Below, in pieces: positions 54,695-63,990 of a stretch of 64,000 nucleotides of DNA; the first letter of the stretch is position 1, and each line of letters opens with the position of its first letter. A model generated the notes under the pieces. That model saw only the letters and a list, made by a program, of their open reading frames with translations, was not told the origin of the DNA and did no database searches. The position numbers and the translations under genes were made by a program. Origin of the DNA: JAFKKS01 sp039808325. GTDB lineage: Bacteria > Pseudomonadota > Alphaproteobacteria > Rhizobiales > Xanthobacteraceae. The DNA lies in NCBI GenBank assembly GCA_039808325.1, contig JBDHSU010000004.1, positions 13,550 through 77,549 of the forward strand, given 5' to 3'.

Positions 54695-56073
54695 CGCGAC
54701 GCACGCCTCCCCGGCCGCGCTTCGCGCGGGATGGTGAGCGCCATGATCGCGCCGGCATCCGGATTGTTGTCCAGGTCCCAGATCGCCTCGATCAGCGCCT
54801 CGACATTTTGATCGGGATTCCATGCGTGAGCGTTGATGCGGAACTTCTCTTCCAGTTCGGCGTCCGACATCGGGCGCTGCGCGCTGCCGCGCGCATGCTT
54901 GACGGTCAGGTCGTGGCGCGTTCCGTCCGCCATCACGATACGCACGGCGGCGCCCTCCGCCGCGATGCTGTCATCGACCTCGACGGTGACCTTTCGCCGC
55001 AGCGCCGCGACCGCCGGCTCGCGCACACAGGCATCGGTGTAGCGCGCGAGCGAGGCGTCGCCGTAGATCAACGATACCGCGACGCCATGCTGCACGCTCA
55101 CCTGCGCGACGCGCCCGGTGTCGATCTCCGGCCTGTCGGTGCGCTGCTTCAGGAGCGGGTGGCCGCGCACCACGACGCTCGCGACCTTGCTCGCCGCAAG
55201 CTCGTGCTTCTGGCGCAGTTCCAGGACGGCATCGATGACGGGATGTTTGACGATGCCGCCCGGGTAGGGCTTGTAGGCGTTCTTCGCCAGCTCCCAGGTC
55301 TCGCCGAGCCCGCGCGTCAGCGCGCCGATATCGGAGACCTCGCCGACCGCGTTGAAGTAACCTTGCACGCCCTCGATCGGCGCCATCGGGCCGCGATAGC
55401 CTTTTTCCGCGAGCAGCGCCGACCACAATCCGTTGCGTGCCGCGTTGCCGACGCTGACGCTCTTCGCCGGCGTGCCGAGGCATTCGCACAGCCCCGACGC
55501 TTGCGTCGCCGCGATCCCGAGGGCCCAGGTGAGCTTCTCCGCGTCGAGGCCGATCAGCTTCCCGGCCCCGGCGGCGCTGCCGAACACCCCGCACGTCGAG
55601 GTGATATGCCAACCGCGGCGATAATGGCCCGGCGAAATCGCGTTGCCGATACGGCACTCGATCTCGACGCCGAGCACGAAGGCGAGGAGAATCTCCGGCC
55701 CCGTGAACGTGCGCAACTCCGCAAGCGCGAACAGCGCCGGCGCGACCGGCGCCGTCGGATGGATGACCGTTTGCAGGTGCGTGTCGCAGAAGTCCTGCAC
55801 ATTGGCGCCAGCCGCATTGATGAAGGCGGCGCCGAGCGCGTCGAGCCGCTCGGTGCGGCCGATCACCGTCGCCTGCGCGGGGCCCGAAAATTCGCGGAGC
55901 GAGGCAAGCGCGATTTCCATCGCGTCCTCGCGGCAGCCGGCGAACCCCGTGCCGAAGAAACCGTTCAGGATGGACCGCTTCGCCTCGTGCCGCAGCGATT
56001 CCGGGATGTCCTCCCAGCGCGTGCGGGCGACGAATTCGGCAAGGGCGACGGTGCCGCCTGTTGTCTCAGGCAT
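54691..56073 (-). CDS. MmgE/PrpD family protein
   Basis: 460-residue cytoplasmic protein of the MmgE/PrpD family (2-methylcitrate dehydratase, cis-aconitate decarboxylase and related enzymes). Family landmarks: RHEAKRSILNGFFGTGFAGCRED, the NAAGANVQDFCDTH segment, HPTAPVAPALFALAE, and AYKPYPGGIVKHPVIDAVLEL. The usual aspartate of the catalytic DWDD is replaced by DFCDTH, close to many non-PrpD members. It lies inside an ABC operon between the two permeases. The substrate is unknown. Confidence 0.9.
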   Translation of the reverse strand: MPETTGGTVALAEFVARTRWEDIPESLRHEAKRSILNGFFGTGFAGCREDAMEIALASLREFSGPAQATVIGRTERLDALGAAFINAAGANVQDFCDTHLQTVIHPTAPVAPALFALAELRTFTGPEILLAFVLGVEIECRIGNAISPGHYRRGWHITSTCGVFGSAAGAGKLIGLDAEKLTWALGIAATQASGLCECLGTPAKSVSVGNAARNGLWSALLAEKGYRGPMAPIEGVQGYFNAVGEVSDIGALTRGLGETWELAKNAYKPYPGGIVKHPVIDAVLELRQKHELAASKVASVVVRGHPLLKQRTDRPEIDTGRVAQVSVQHGVAVSLIYGDASLARYTDACVREPAVAALRRKVTVEVDDSIAAEGAAVRIVMADGTRHDLTVKHARGSAQRPMSDAELEEKFRINAHAWNPDQNVEALIEAIWDLDNNPDAGAIMALTIPREARPGRRASR

Positions 56074-56093
56074 AGGAATGTTCTCCAGATCGG

Positions 56094-57035
56094 TCACCCG
56101 CGCAGGCGCGGATTGACGAGCACATAAGCGATATCGGCGAGCAGATTGAGCACGATGTAGGTCGTCGCCGTGACCAGCACGACGCCCTGCACGACGGCAT
56201 AGTCGCGATTGAACACGGAATCGACGATCAGCTTGCCGAACCCGGGAATGGAAAAGATCTGCTCGGTGAGCACCGCCCCGGACAGAAGCGTGCCGAGTTC
56301 CAGCGCGCCGAGGGTGATGACCGGCGTGAGCGCGTTGCGCATCGCATGCTTGAGGATCACCGAGCGCTCGAGCAGGCCCTTCGCCCGCGCCGTGCGCACA
56401 TAGTCGCTTTCCAGCACCTGCAGCATCGCCGCGCGCGTGTGCCGCATCAGCACCGCCGCGATGGCGTTGCCGAGGACGAACGCGGGCATGATCGTCGAGG
56501 CGAGGCTCGCGCGCCAATCCTCCGACAAGCGCACATAGCCGGACGCGGGCAGCCAGCCGAGCTGCACCGAAAATAGGAAGATCAGCATGATGCCGAGCCA
56601 GAAGTTCGGCGTCGATATTCCCCACAAGGCGAAGATATTGGCGCCGTAATCCCAGACCGTTCCCTTCTTCACCGCCGAGATGATGCCGGCGCCGATGCCG
56701 ATGATGAGCGCGATCACGATGGCCATGGAGGCGAGTTGCAGCGTCACCGGCAGCTTCTCGGCGATGAGGTCGCGCACCGGCACCTTGATGCGCAGCGACT
56801 CGCCGAGATCGCCGACGAGCACGCCCTTCACCCAGTAGACGTATTGCACCGGGATCGGCTGATCGAGCCGGTACTGCTTGCGGATCTGCGCGATCACTTC
56901 AGGGTCGCGCTCCTCGCCCGCCATGACCAGCGCCGGGTCGCCCGGCAGCAGATGCTGCAGCGAGAAGATCAGGACCGACACGAAAAACAGCGTCGGAATG
57001 AGCTGCAGCAGCCGCTTGGCGAGAAACGTCAGCAT
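56094..57035 (-). CDS. Oligopeptide-type ABC permease (DppB-like), second operon
   Basis: 313 residues, six helices, start MLTFLAKRLLQLIPTLFFV at 57035; an upstream in-frame start at 57089 lies in repeat sequence. LLPGDPALVMAGEERDPEVIAQIR and QVLESDYVRTARAKGLLERSV are typical of DppB. It follows the binding-protein gene by 151 nt, and the MmgE/PrpD gene follows 20 nt later. Confidence 0.93.
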   Translation of the reverse strand: MLTFLAKRLLQLIPTLFFVSVLIFSLQHLLPGDPALVMAGEERDPEVIAQIRKQYRLDQPIPVQYVYWVKGVLVGDLGESLRIKVPVRDLIAEKLPVTLQLASMAIVIALIIGIGAGIISAVKKGTVWDYGANIFALWGISTPNFWLGIMLIFLFSVQLGWLPASGYVRLSEDWRASLASTIMPAFVLGNAIAAVLMRHTRAAMLQVLESDYVRTARAKGLLERSVILKHAMRNALTPVITLGALELGTLLSGAVLTEQIFSIPGFGKLIVDSVFNRDYAVVQGVVLVTATTYIVLNLLADIAYVLVNPRLRG

Positions 57036-57044
57036 GGTTGCACC

Positions 57045-57072
57045 CTGCGTTCCCTCCCCCCGTGTGGGAGAG
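57045..57072. repeat. Half copy of palindromic repeat family D
   Basis: GTTCCCTCCCCCCGTGTGGGAGAGGGAGCG is one hairpin end of family D without its mirror end. Confidence 0.6.
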
Positions 57073-57186
57073 GGAGCGCGCCTTGCCAAGCCGCACGGTC
57101 ACGGCGTCCTCTGCGGGAACTCCGCCGAACGTCCAGCATGGTCGACGCTACGCGCGGGATCGCGACTGTTCCCACTCTCGGCGCTC

Positions 57187-58698
57187 TCACTTCATCTTCA
57201 ACCCGATGACGCGCACCAGTCCGTCGGGCATCTGCGTGTAGCCCTCGAGCTTCTTGGTGTGCGCGATGAACACGCGGCGGTGATAGAGGTAGATGATGGA
57301 GCCCTCATGCAGCAGCGTGTCGGTCACCTGCTTGTAGATGGCCTTGCGCTTGGCCATGTCGGAGACGAGGCGCGCGTCGGCGAACAGCTTGTCGACGGCC
57401 GGATTCTTGTAGCCGCCGTAGTTCTGCGGCGCGTTGCTGACGTGGAAGATGTAGGAGTTTCCGTCCGGATCGATGCGCCCGCTCCAGGCCAGCATGAAGG
57501 CCTGATAGTTGCCCTCCTCCGCTTCCTTCAGCGAGGTCGCGAACTCGGTGACGCGGATCTTCAGGTTGATGCCGATCTCCGCCGCCATCGCCTGCAGAAC
57601 CTCGGCGACGGCCTGCGTCTCCGCGCCCTTCGGAACCATGAAGTCGACGTCGAACGGCGCCGTGACGCCGGCTTCCTTCATCAGCGCCTTGGCCTTGGCC
57701 AGATCGCGCTTCGGAACCGGAAAGTCCGTCTGATAGTACGGATGCTCGGGGTTGACCCACTGGTTGCCCGGCTTGAACTCGCCGTTGAACACGACCTGGT
57801 TCAGCGCCTCGCGATCGATCGCGTAGTAGAGCGCCTGGCGCACCTTGGGATTCGACCCGAGCGGATTCTTGCTCTTGTCGCTGCGCCCGACATTGATGGT
57901 GAAGCCCTGATAGCCGAGCTCCAGCGCGGTCGAGAGCTCGAGCTTCGGGTCGCCGCGCACCTGCTTGATGTCGGTCGCGAGCACGCGCTCGATCAGGTCG
58001 AGCGAGCCGGATTTCAGGCTCGCCAGCCGCACCGTCGCGTCGACGATCGGTTGGTAGACGATGCGGTCGATATGGACGTTGTCCTTGTTCCAATAGTCCG
58101 CGAACTTCTCGACGACGATGCGGTCCTGCTGCACGCGCTCGACAAACTTGTAGGGCCCGGCGCAAACCGGCTTGAGGCCGAACTTGTCGCCCGCCTCCTT
58201 CGCCGCTTTCGGCGCCACCATCATGCCGGCGCGATCGGTGAGCTGCGCGATCAGCGGCGAGAACGGGTTCTTGAGATGCAGCTTGATGGTCAGCGGATCG
58301 ACGACTTCGATCTTGTCGATCGCGCTGAGCTCCGGCTTGCGGAACGAGCCCTGCATCGTGAGATGCCGCTCCAGGGAAAACTTCGCGGCCTCGGCGTCGA
58401 ACGGTTCGCCGTCGTGGAATTTCACGTTCGGCCGCAGCTTGATGGTGACGGTCTTGCCGTCCTCGGACGTCTCGTGCGACAGCGCGAGCTGCGGCACGAT
58501 ATTCAGCTTCTGATCGATATCGAACAGCTTGTCGCACAGCGACGCGAAGACGATGCGCCCGACATAGGTCCGTCCGAGCGAAGGGTCGAGCACGTCAGGG
58601 TCCTCGGCGAGGCCGATGCGCAGGGTGGACTGCGCGCTGGCGACGCTGACGGATGCGGCAAGAAGCGCTGCCGCGGCGGCGAGACGTTTGAAATGCAT
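57187..58698 (-). CDS. Oligopeptide-type ABC substrate-binding protein (SBP_bac_5), second operon
   Basis: 503-residue periplasmic binding protein. Signal peptide about 1-22 (LAAAAALLAASVSVASA). Mature start QSTLRIGLAEDPDVLDP and internal VTIKLRPNVKFHDGEPFDAEAAKFSLERH are typical. ATG 58698 has AGGAGGAAT 8 nt upstream. It follows the DppF-like gene by 77 nt. This operon has a DUF1028 gene and an MmgE/PrpD gene, so the ligand may be an organic acid derivative rather than a peptide. Confidence 0.93.
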   Translation of the reverse strand: MHFKRLAAAAALLAASVSVASAQSTLRIGLAEDPDVLDPSLGRTYVGRIVFASLCDKLFDIDQKLNIVPQLALSHETSEDGKTVTIKLRPNVKFHDGEPFDAEAAKFSLERHLTMQGSFRKPELSAIDKIEVVDPLTIKLHLKNPFSPLIAQLTDRAGMMVAPKAAKEAGDKFGLKPVCAGPYKFVERVQQDRIVVEKFADYWNKDNVHIDRIVYQPIVDATVRLASLKSGSLDLIERVLATDIKQVRGDPKLELSTALELGYQGFTINVGRSDKSKNPLGSNPKVRQALYYAIDREALNQVVFNGEFKPGNQWVNPEHPYYQTDFPVPKRDLAKAKALMKEAGVTAPFDVDFMVPKGAETQAVAEVLQAMAAEIGINLKIRVTEFATSLKEAEEGNYQAFMLAWSGRIDPDGNSYIFHVSNAPQNYGGYKNPAVDKLFADARLVSDMAKRKAIYKQVTDTLLHEGSIIYLYHRRVFIAHTKKLEGYTQMPDGLVRVIGLKMK

Positions 58699-58775
58699 AA
58701 AACGATTCCTCCTGTTGATTGCAGCGGCGCTTGCTGCGCCCTTTCCCCATTGTAACAATACCAACCCCGATCCGC

Positions 58776-59864
58776 TTATCCCGCCGCCTTGCCGGCTGTC
58801 ACGCCCTCTTTCGGTGCGAAGGCCGCCATGAGCTTCTCCAGCTCGGGCGAACGGACATCCTCCGGCACGATGGCGGCGGCCGGCGGCAGTTCGCGCCAGC
58901 GATGACACGCGGCCGCATGTCCCGCCTCGTCGATCAAGGGTGGCCGCTCGCTGCGGCAGCGATCGATCGCGTAGGGGCAGCGGACGTGCAGGTGGCAGCC
59001 GGACGGCGGATGGATCGGGCTCGGCACGTCGCCTTGCAGGATCACGCGCTCGCGCTTCGCGTTCGGCCGCGGCACCGGAATGGCGGAGAGAAGCGCGCGC
59101 GTATAGGGATGGCGCGGATTCGCGAACAGAACGTCCGCCGACGCGCTCTCGACCACGCGGCCGAGATACATGACCGCGATGCGGTCGGCGATGTGCTTCA
59201 CCACCGCGAGATCATGCGAGATGAAAATATAGGCGAGGTTGAGCCGCCGCTGCAGGTCACGCAGCAGATTGAGCACCTGCGACTGGATCGACACGTCGAG
59301 CGCGGAGACCGGCTCGTCGCACACGATCAGCTTCGGCTCGACGGCGAGCGCCCGCGCGACCACGAGGCGCTGGCGCTGGCCGCCGGAGAATTCATGCGGA
59401 TAGCGGCGCGCATAGCGCGGCTCGAGGCCGACGACGCGCAACAGCGCCTCGACGCGCGCACGGCGCTCCTTCGCCGGAACAAGCCCATGCAAGGCGAGCG
59501 GCTCGCTCAGCATCTGGCTCACCGTCATGCGCGGATTGAGCGAGGCATATGGGTCCTGAAAGACGAGCTGCGCATGCCGCCGGAACGCCCGCAACGCGTC
59601 CGTTGTGAAAGCGGAGACATCGCGCCCGTCGAACTGCACGCGCCCGGCCGTCGGCTCGATGAGACGCAGCACAAGCCGGCCGACCGTCGATTTTCCCGAA
59701 CCGGACTCGCCGACCAGCGCCAGCGTCTCGCCGGCGTTGACGGTGAGGTCGACGCCGTCGACCGCCCGCACCAGCGCCGTCGGTCGGCCGAGCAGCGAGC
59801 GCCGCGCGGCGAAATGCTTGACCAGGTTCTCGGCGACGAGAAGAGGTGCGGTCGCGGCGCTCAC
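58776..59864 (-). CDS. Oligopeptide-type ABC ATPase (DppF-like)
   Basis: 362 residues: Walker A GESGSGKS (about 51-58), FSGGQRQRLVVARAL and DEPVSALD, plus the cysteine-containing oligopeptide C-terminal domain (CHLHVRCPYAIDRC and ACHRW) that binds a cluster in some family members. The start is GTG 59864, overlapping the upstream DppD stop (GTGA); the open frame extends far upstream but antisense to DppD. Confidence 0.92.
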   Translation of the reverse strand: MSAATAPLLVAENLVKHFAARRSLLGRPTALVRAVDGVDLTVNAGETLALVGESGSGKSTVGRLVLRLIEPTAGRVQFDGRDVSAFTTDALRAFRRHAQLVFQDPYASLNPRMTVSQMLSEPLALHGLVPAKERRARVEALLRVVGLEPRYARRYPHEFSGGQRQRLVVARALAVEPKLIVCDEPVSALDVSIQSQVLNLLRDLQRRLNLAYIFISHDLAVVKHIADRIAVMYLGRVVESASADVLFANPRHPYTRALLSAIPVPRPNAKRERVILQGDVPSPIHPPSGCHLHVRCPYAIDRCRSERPPLIDEAGHAAACHRWRELPPAAAIVPEDVRSPELEKLMAAFAPKEGVTAGKAAG

Positions 59865-60910
59865 ATCACCACCTGTTCGATCGGGGCGCGCACGCAGCGG
59901 GTCCAATGCCCACCGCCGAGAGACACGATCGGCGGCGGCGCGGCAACGCAGGCTTCGATCGCGAACGGACAACGCGGCGCGAAGCGGCATCCGGCGGGCG
60001 GCGCCGCCATGTTCGGCACCATGCCTTCGATCGCGGCGAGACGATCGACACGATGCCCGAGCCGCGGGATCGATCCCAGCAGGCCGACGGTGTAAGGATG
60101 CCCCGGACGCTCGAACAGCGCATCGACCTGCGCACGCTCGACCACCTGCCCGGCATACATCACCGCGACTTCGTCGCAGACTTCCGCGACCACGCCGAGA
60201 TCGTGCGTGATCAGGATGATGGCCGCCTCGCTGGTTTCTTTCAGCTCGCGCAGCAAATCGAGGATTTGCGCCTGGATGGTGACATCGAGCGCCGTCGTCG
60301 GCTCGTCCGCGATCAGAAGCTGCGGGCCGCACGCGAGCGCGATGGCGATCATCGCGCGCTGGCGCATGCCGCCGGACAGCCGATGCGGATAGTCGTGAAA
60401 GCGCTCCTCCGGCGAGGGGATGTTCACGCGCCGCAACAACGCGATCGCGCGCTCCTTGGCCTGTTCCGCCGAAAGGTCGCGATGGCGGATCAGCGCTTCC
60501 GCGATCTGGTCGCCGATGGTGAAGCTCGGATTGAGCGAGGTCATCGGCTCCTGGAAAATCATCGCCAGCCGGTTGCCGCGCAGATCGCGAAGCGCGCGGT
60601 CCTCGATCGTCAAGAGATCGAGGCCGTCGAAGCGAATGCCGCCGGAAATCTCGGCGGCGTCCGCCGGCAGAAGTCCCATCACGGACAGCGCGGTGACGCT
60701 CTTGCCGCAACCGGATTCGCCGACGATGCCGAGCGTCGCCCCGCGCGTCAGCGTGAGATCGACGCCGTCGACCGCATGCGTGACGCGGCCGTTATCGGCA
60801 TGGAACTTGATGCGGAGGTCGGAAATCTCCAGCAGAGGCGCCTTCGGTTCACGATGCGCGGAAGCGCGCTCGCCACGGGTTTGCGATGCCTCCGTCCGCA
60901 CGTCGCTCAC
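59861..60910 (-). CDS. Oligopeptide-type ABC ATPase (DppD-like)
   Basis: 349 residues: Walker A GESGCGKS, LSGGMRQRAMIAIAL, DEPTTALD, and a C-terminal CRFAPRCPFAIEAC motif. The start is GTG 60910, overlapping the DUF1028 stop by 4 bp (GTGA), so the DUF1028, DppD and DppF genes form one translationally coupled set. Confidence 0.93.
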   Translation of the reverse strand: MSDVRTEASQTRGERASAHREPKAPLLEISDLRIKFHADNGRVTHAVDGVDLTLTRGATLGIVGESGCGKSVTALSVMGLLPADAAEISGGIRFDGLDLLTIEDRALRDLRGNRLAMIFQEPMTSLNPSFTIGDQIAEALIRHRDLSAEQAKERAIALLRRVNIPSPEERFHDYPHRLSGGMRQRAMIAIALACGPQLLIADEPTTALDVTIQAQILDLLRELKETSEAAIILITHDLGVVAEVCDEVAVMYAGQVVERAQVDALFERPGHPYTVGLLGSIPRLGHRVDRLAAIEGMVPNMAAPPAGCRFAPRCPFAIEACVAAPPPIVSLGGGHWTRCVRAPIEQVVM

Positions 60911-61623
60911 GCCCGCCCCTCCCGCGCCAACGCCTCGGCGATGCCGGTCTCGATGACGTCGCGATCGTAGATGCCGGACGGGTTGTCACGCCGCGGCATG
61001 AAGGGACGGAAGTGCACGAAGCGCTCGCGGCTCACCGCCTCGAGCCGTGTCAGTTCCGCGAGCGGATCGGCGTGATCGTCGACGCGCAGATCGAGGTCCG
61101 GCCACGCCTCCCGGCCATAGATCACGAGCGCCGCCGATTGCTTCCCGCGCTTGTCGCCGCCAGCCGCTTCGCCCGCCTTCAAGGCCGCGATCAACCGGCG
61201 CGGAAACGGCAGCGCCTCCTCGCGCCGATACGCCGCCGCCGTCTGTTCGATCACGGCGGCGCCCGTCAGCATGTTGCCGGCAACGGAAAACTCCTCGCCA
61301 CGCAGGTGGCCGCACCAGTCGACGCATTCGCGGCCGGTGTGCGCCGCCACCTCGCCGGCGGCATTCATGATGTGTACTTGACGATGCTCGCGGCCGGCAT
61401 CGGCCGCCGTCAGAGCACGGACGATCTCCGCGGGCGCGCGGCCTTCGTCCAGCATCCGCAAACCGTCCACCCCATAGAACGAATTGACCAGCGCCTGCGT
61501 CGCGATGGCGCCGACACCGCTACGGATGAACGGCACGCGCGCGCCGACGGCGAAGAACCGCGTCGCGACGGCGATGCCGAAATCGCCCGTCGCGAGGTCG
61601 CGCGCGATGATCGACCAGGTCAT
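60907..61623 (-). CDS. DUF1028 domain-containing Ntn-hydrolase
   Basis: 238 residues of the DUF1028 family, an Ntn-hydrolase-type fold. TWSIIARDLATGDFGIAVATRFFAVGARVPF at the start and NSFYGVDGLRMLDEG follow family pattern. ATG 61623 was chosen over the GTG at 61632. It is the first gene of the second ABC operon, coupled by overlap to the DppD-like gene. In other genomes DUF1028 often travels with peptide transporters; the substrate is unknown. Confidence 0.85.
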   Translation of the reverse strand: MTWSIIARDLATGDFGIAVATRFFAVGARVPFIRSGVGAIATQALVNSFYGVDGLRMLDEGRAPAEIVRALTAADAGREHRQVHIMNAAGEVAAHTGRECVDWCGHLRGEEFSVAGNMLTGAAVIEQTAAAYRREEALPFPRRLIAALKAGEAAGGDKRGKQSAALVIYGREAWPDLDLRVDDHADPLAELTRLEAVSRERFVHFRPFMPRRDNPSGIYDRDVIETGIAEALAREGRA

Positions 61624-61667
61624 CGCGCGCACCGCTCCGCTCGACCGTCATGTAGAGATCGCCGCGC

Positions 61668-61743
61668 AGCGGCCCTCGAAAGGCGGACAGTCCGCGCCGC
61701 CACCCTTCGAGGCTCGCCGACGGCGAGCACCTCGGGGGGACGG
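61668..61743. repeat. Divergent copy of palindromic repeat family C
   Basis: GCCCTCGAAAGGCGGACAG and CCCTTCGAGGCTCGCCGACG with GAGCACCTCGGGGGGACGG resemble the family C ends. Confidence 0.6.
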
Positions 61744-61802
61744 TAGAAAGCTCTCATTCGCCGAACCTCCCTACGTTCCTCGTCGCCGCCCGGCCGGTCG
61801 AG

Positions 61803-61925
61803 ATGCGGCGCGACCGCCTGCGGCGTGAAGGCCGTCGCCGCCACCGCTGCGTCGAAGGCGTTGCCGCCGCCATCGGCGCACGCGACACCAACGGACGCTT
61901 GCCGGCCGGCCGAAGGGTCCCGGCC
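61803..61925 (-). pseudogene. Possible gamma-glutamyltransferase N-terminal remnant
   Basis: In one minus-strand frame the residues GVACADGGGNAFDAAVAA and TAFTPQAVAPH match the conserved GGxAxDAAVAxx..VxxPH block of gamma-glutamyltransferases (compare ADGGHAIDAAVA in the gene at 46318-47916). Upstream RGRDPSAGRQAS resembles a piece of the N terminus, with about 15 residues missing between. There is no full-length frame. Together with the family C repeat copy, it is what I can see in the 341-bp gap at 61624-61964. Confidence 0.4.
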
Positions 61926-61964
61926 CCGAGCCGCTCATCGACGGGAGCCATCAGCGCGGCCCGC

Positions 61965-63842
61965 TCATTCTCGCAAGAATCCGAGCGAGACCCAAGGCAC
62001 CGCCGCGACGACGATGAGTCCGATGATCAACGCCGCCAGATAACCCCAGATCGGCCGCACGCCCTCGTCGGGCGAGACGCGGCCGATGGCGCAGGCGGCA
62101 TAGTACCCGACGCCGAACGGCGGCGCGAACAGGCCGATGCCCATGGCGAGCACCACGACCATCGCATAATGCACTTCGTGAATGCCGACCTGCTTGGCGA
62201 TCGGAAACAGGAGCGGGCCGAACAGCACGATCGCCGGAATGCCTTCGAGCACGCTGCCGAGAATGATGAAGGCGACGATCGAGGCCACCATGAACGTCAT
62301 CGCGCCGCCCGGCAGGCCGTTCATCGCCGCCGCGAGATCGCGCGAGAAGCCGGACTGCGTCAGCGCCCAGGCCATCGCGGTCGCCGCTCCGATGATCAAC
62401 AGGATGGCGCCGGAAAGCGAAGCGGTATCGATCAACATCGGCAGCAGCCGGCGGACCGGGAAGCCGCGCGTCACGATCAGACAGACGGCGATCGTGTAGA
62501 AGATGCCGATGGTCGACACTTCCGTCGCGGTGGCGACGCCCTCGACCACCGCGGTGCGGATCAGGATCGGCAGCGCGAGGCCGGGCAGCGCGACCAGCAA
62601 GGCGCGGAAAATCTCCGCCCCGGACGCGCGCGCGACGCCCGACATGTCCTCATGGCGATAGCGCCACCACACGACGCCGCAAAGCGCCGCCGCCAGGACG
62701 AAGGCGGGAAGCAGGCCGCCGGTGAACAGCGCGGCGATCGAGACGCCCGTCACCGAGCCGATGGTGATGAGCACGATGCTCGGCGGAATCGTCTCCGACA
62801 TCGCGCCCGATGAGGATAAAAGCGCGACGAGGTCGCCCGGCTTGGCGCCGCGCCGCTTCATTTCGGGGAACAGCACCGGCGCCACCGCCGCCATGTCGGC
62901 CGCTTTCGACCCGGAAATGCCGGACACGAGATACATCGCGCCGAGCAGCACGTAGGAGAGGCCGCCGCGCACATGGCCGAGCAGGCTCGCGAGGAAGTCG
63001 ACCATCGCGCGCGCCATGCCCGTCGCCTCGATCAGCAGGCCGAGAAACACGAACAGCGGCACCGCCAGCAGAATGATGTGCGACATGCCCTCGTCCATGC
63101 GGCTGACGACGACGGTCAGCGGCGTGCGCGTGGTGATCGCAAGGAACGCGAAGGTCGCGAGGGCGAAGACGAAGGCGATCGGCGCGCCGGCGAGCACGCC
63201 CAGCGCGACGAGGAAGACGAAGAAGACGACGAGCTTGTAGTTCCCGATCGCCATGAGCGCCGGCTTGAGCAGCCACAGGCCGGCGCCGATGGCGACGATG
63301 ACGAGAAGCGCCAGCAACAGGTCGCGCAGGCCGCCCAGTTGCACCAGGCGGAAGGCCGCGAACAGGAGCATCAGCGCGCAGCCGATCGGCAGCGCCGCGG
63401 CGCGCCAGACGTTGGGGATTTCCAGCGCCGGCGTGATGATCATGATCTCGTCCATCGCGTATTCGACGGTCGGCCACAGGATCAGCACCAGGAACGCGAT
63501 GGCGGTCGCCGTCGCGATCGCCTCGAAGAAGCCGCGCACCCCCGGCGACGCGCGGTTCACCATCATCGCCATGCGCATATGTTCGCTGCGGCGGAACGCG
63601 ACCACGGCGCCGAGCATCGCCAGCCAAAGGAAAAGGATCGACGCCAGTTCGTCGGACCAGACCAGCGGCCGATGGAAGACGTAGCGCGTCACGACGCCGG
63701 CGAAGAGCACCACCACTTCGATCGCGGTCAGCACCGCGACCACGATCTCGACCGTACGTCCGAGCGCGGCTTCGATGCGGGCGATGCTCCCGCTGCGCGC
63801 ATTCATGGTTGCGCCGTCAACTGCCGCTTCCCGGGATGTCAT
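61965..63842 (-). CDS. TRAP transporter permease, fused DctQ-DctM
   Basis: 625-residue inner-membrane protein joining the small and large TRAP subunits. The DctQ part (about 25-165, four helices, with VFHRPLVWSDELASILFLWLA) leads into the DctM part (about 175-620, twelve or so helices, with LAVPLFVFLGLLIEATGMA, GAMSETIPPSIVLITIGSVTGVS and PPFGVGYYAACAIG). It imports an organic acid with Na+. No DctP-type binding protein is in the window; one may lie beyond the end. The start is uncertain between 63842 and ATG 63806. Confidence 0.9.
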   Translation of the reverse strand: MTSREAAVDGATMNARSGSIARIEAALGRTVEIVVAVLTAIEVVVLFAGVVTRYVFHRPLVWSDELASILFLWLAMLGAVVAFRRSEHMRMAMMVNRASPGVRGFFEAIATATAIAFLVLILWPTVEYAMDEIMIITPALEIPNVWRAAALPIGCALMLLFAAFRLVQLGGLRDLLLALLVIVAIGAGLWLLKPALMAIGNYKLVVFFVFLVALGVLAGAPIAFVFALATFAFLAITTRTPLTVVVSRMDEGMSHIILLAVPLFVFLGLLIEATGMARAMVDFLASLLGHVRGGLSYVLLGAMYLVSGISGSKAADMAAVAPVLFPEMKRRGAKPGDLVALLSSSGAMSETIPPSIVLITIGSVTGVSIAALFTGGLLPAFVLAAALCGVVWWRYRHEDMSGVARASGAEIFRALLVALPGLALPILIRTAVVEGVATATEVSTIGIFYTIAVCLIVTRGFPVRRLLPMLIDTASLSGAILLIIGAATAMAWALTQSGFSRDLAAAMNGLPGGAMTFMVASIVAFIILGSVLEGIPAIVLFGPLLFPIAKQVGIHEVHYAMVVVLAMGIGLFAPPFGVGYYAACAIGRVSPDEGVRPIWGYLAALIIGLIVVAAVPWVSLGFLRE

Positions 63843-63888
63843 CGCGAACTGTTTTCGTTGCTCATGTGGGGCGGAGCGGTTCTTGCGT

Positions 63889-63990
63889 TCCCTCCCCCCT
63901 TGTGGGGGAGGGACAGGGAGGGGGGTCTATGGAAAGCGTGACGGGTGCGAAACCCCCCTCCCCAACCCTCCCCCACAAGGGGGGAGGGAG
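63889..63990. repeat. Palindromic repeat family D
   Basis: CCCTCCCCCCTTGTGGGGGAGGG ends mirrored by CCCCCACAAGGGGGGAGGG about 60 nt later; a close copy of 24651-24747. Confidence 0.88.

Noticed and set aside
54691..56073. Calling the MmgE/PrpD gene 2-methylcitrate dehydratase
   Set aside because: No prpB or prpC neighbours and an altered signature; the transporter context suggests another substrate.
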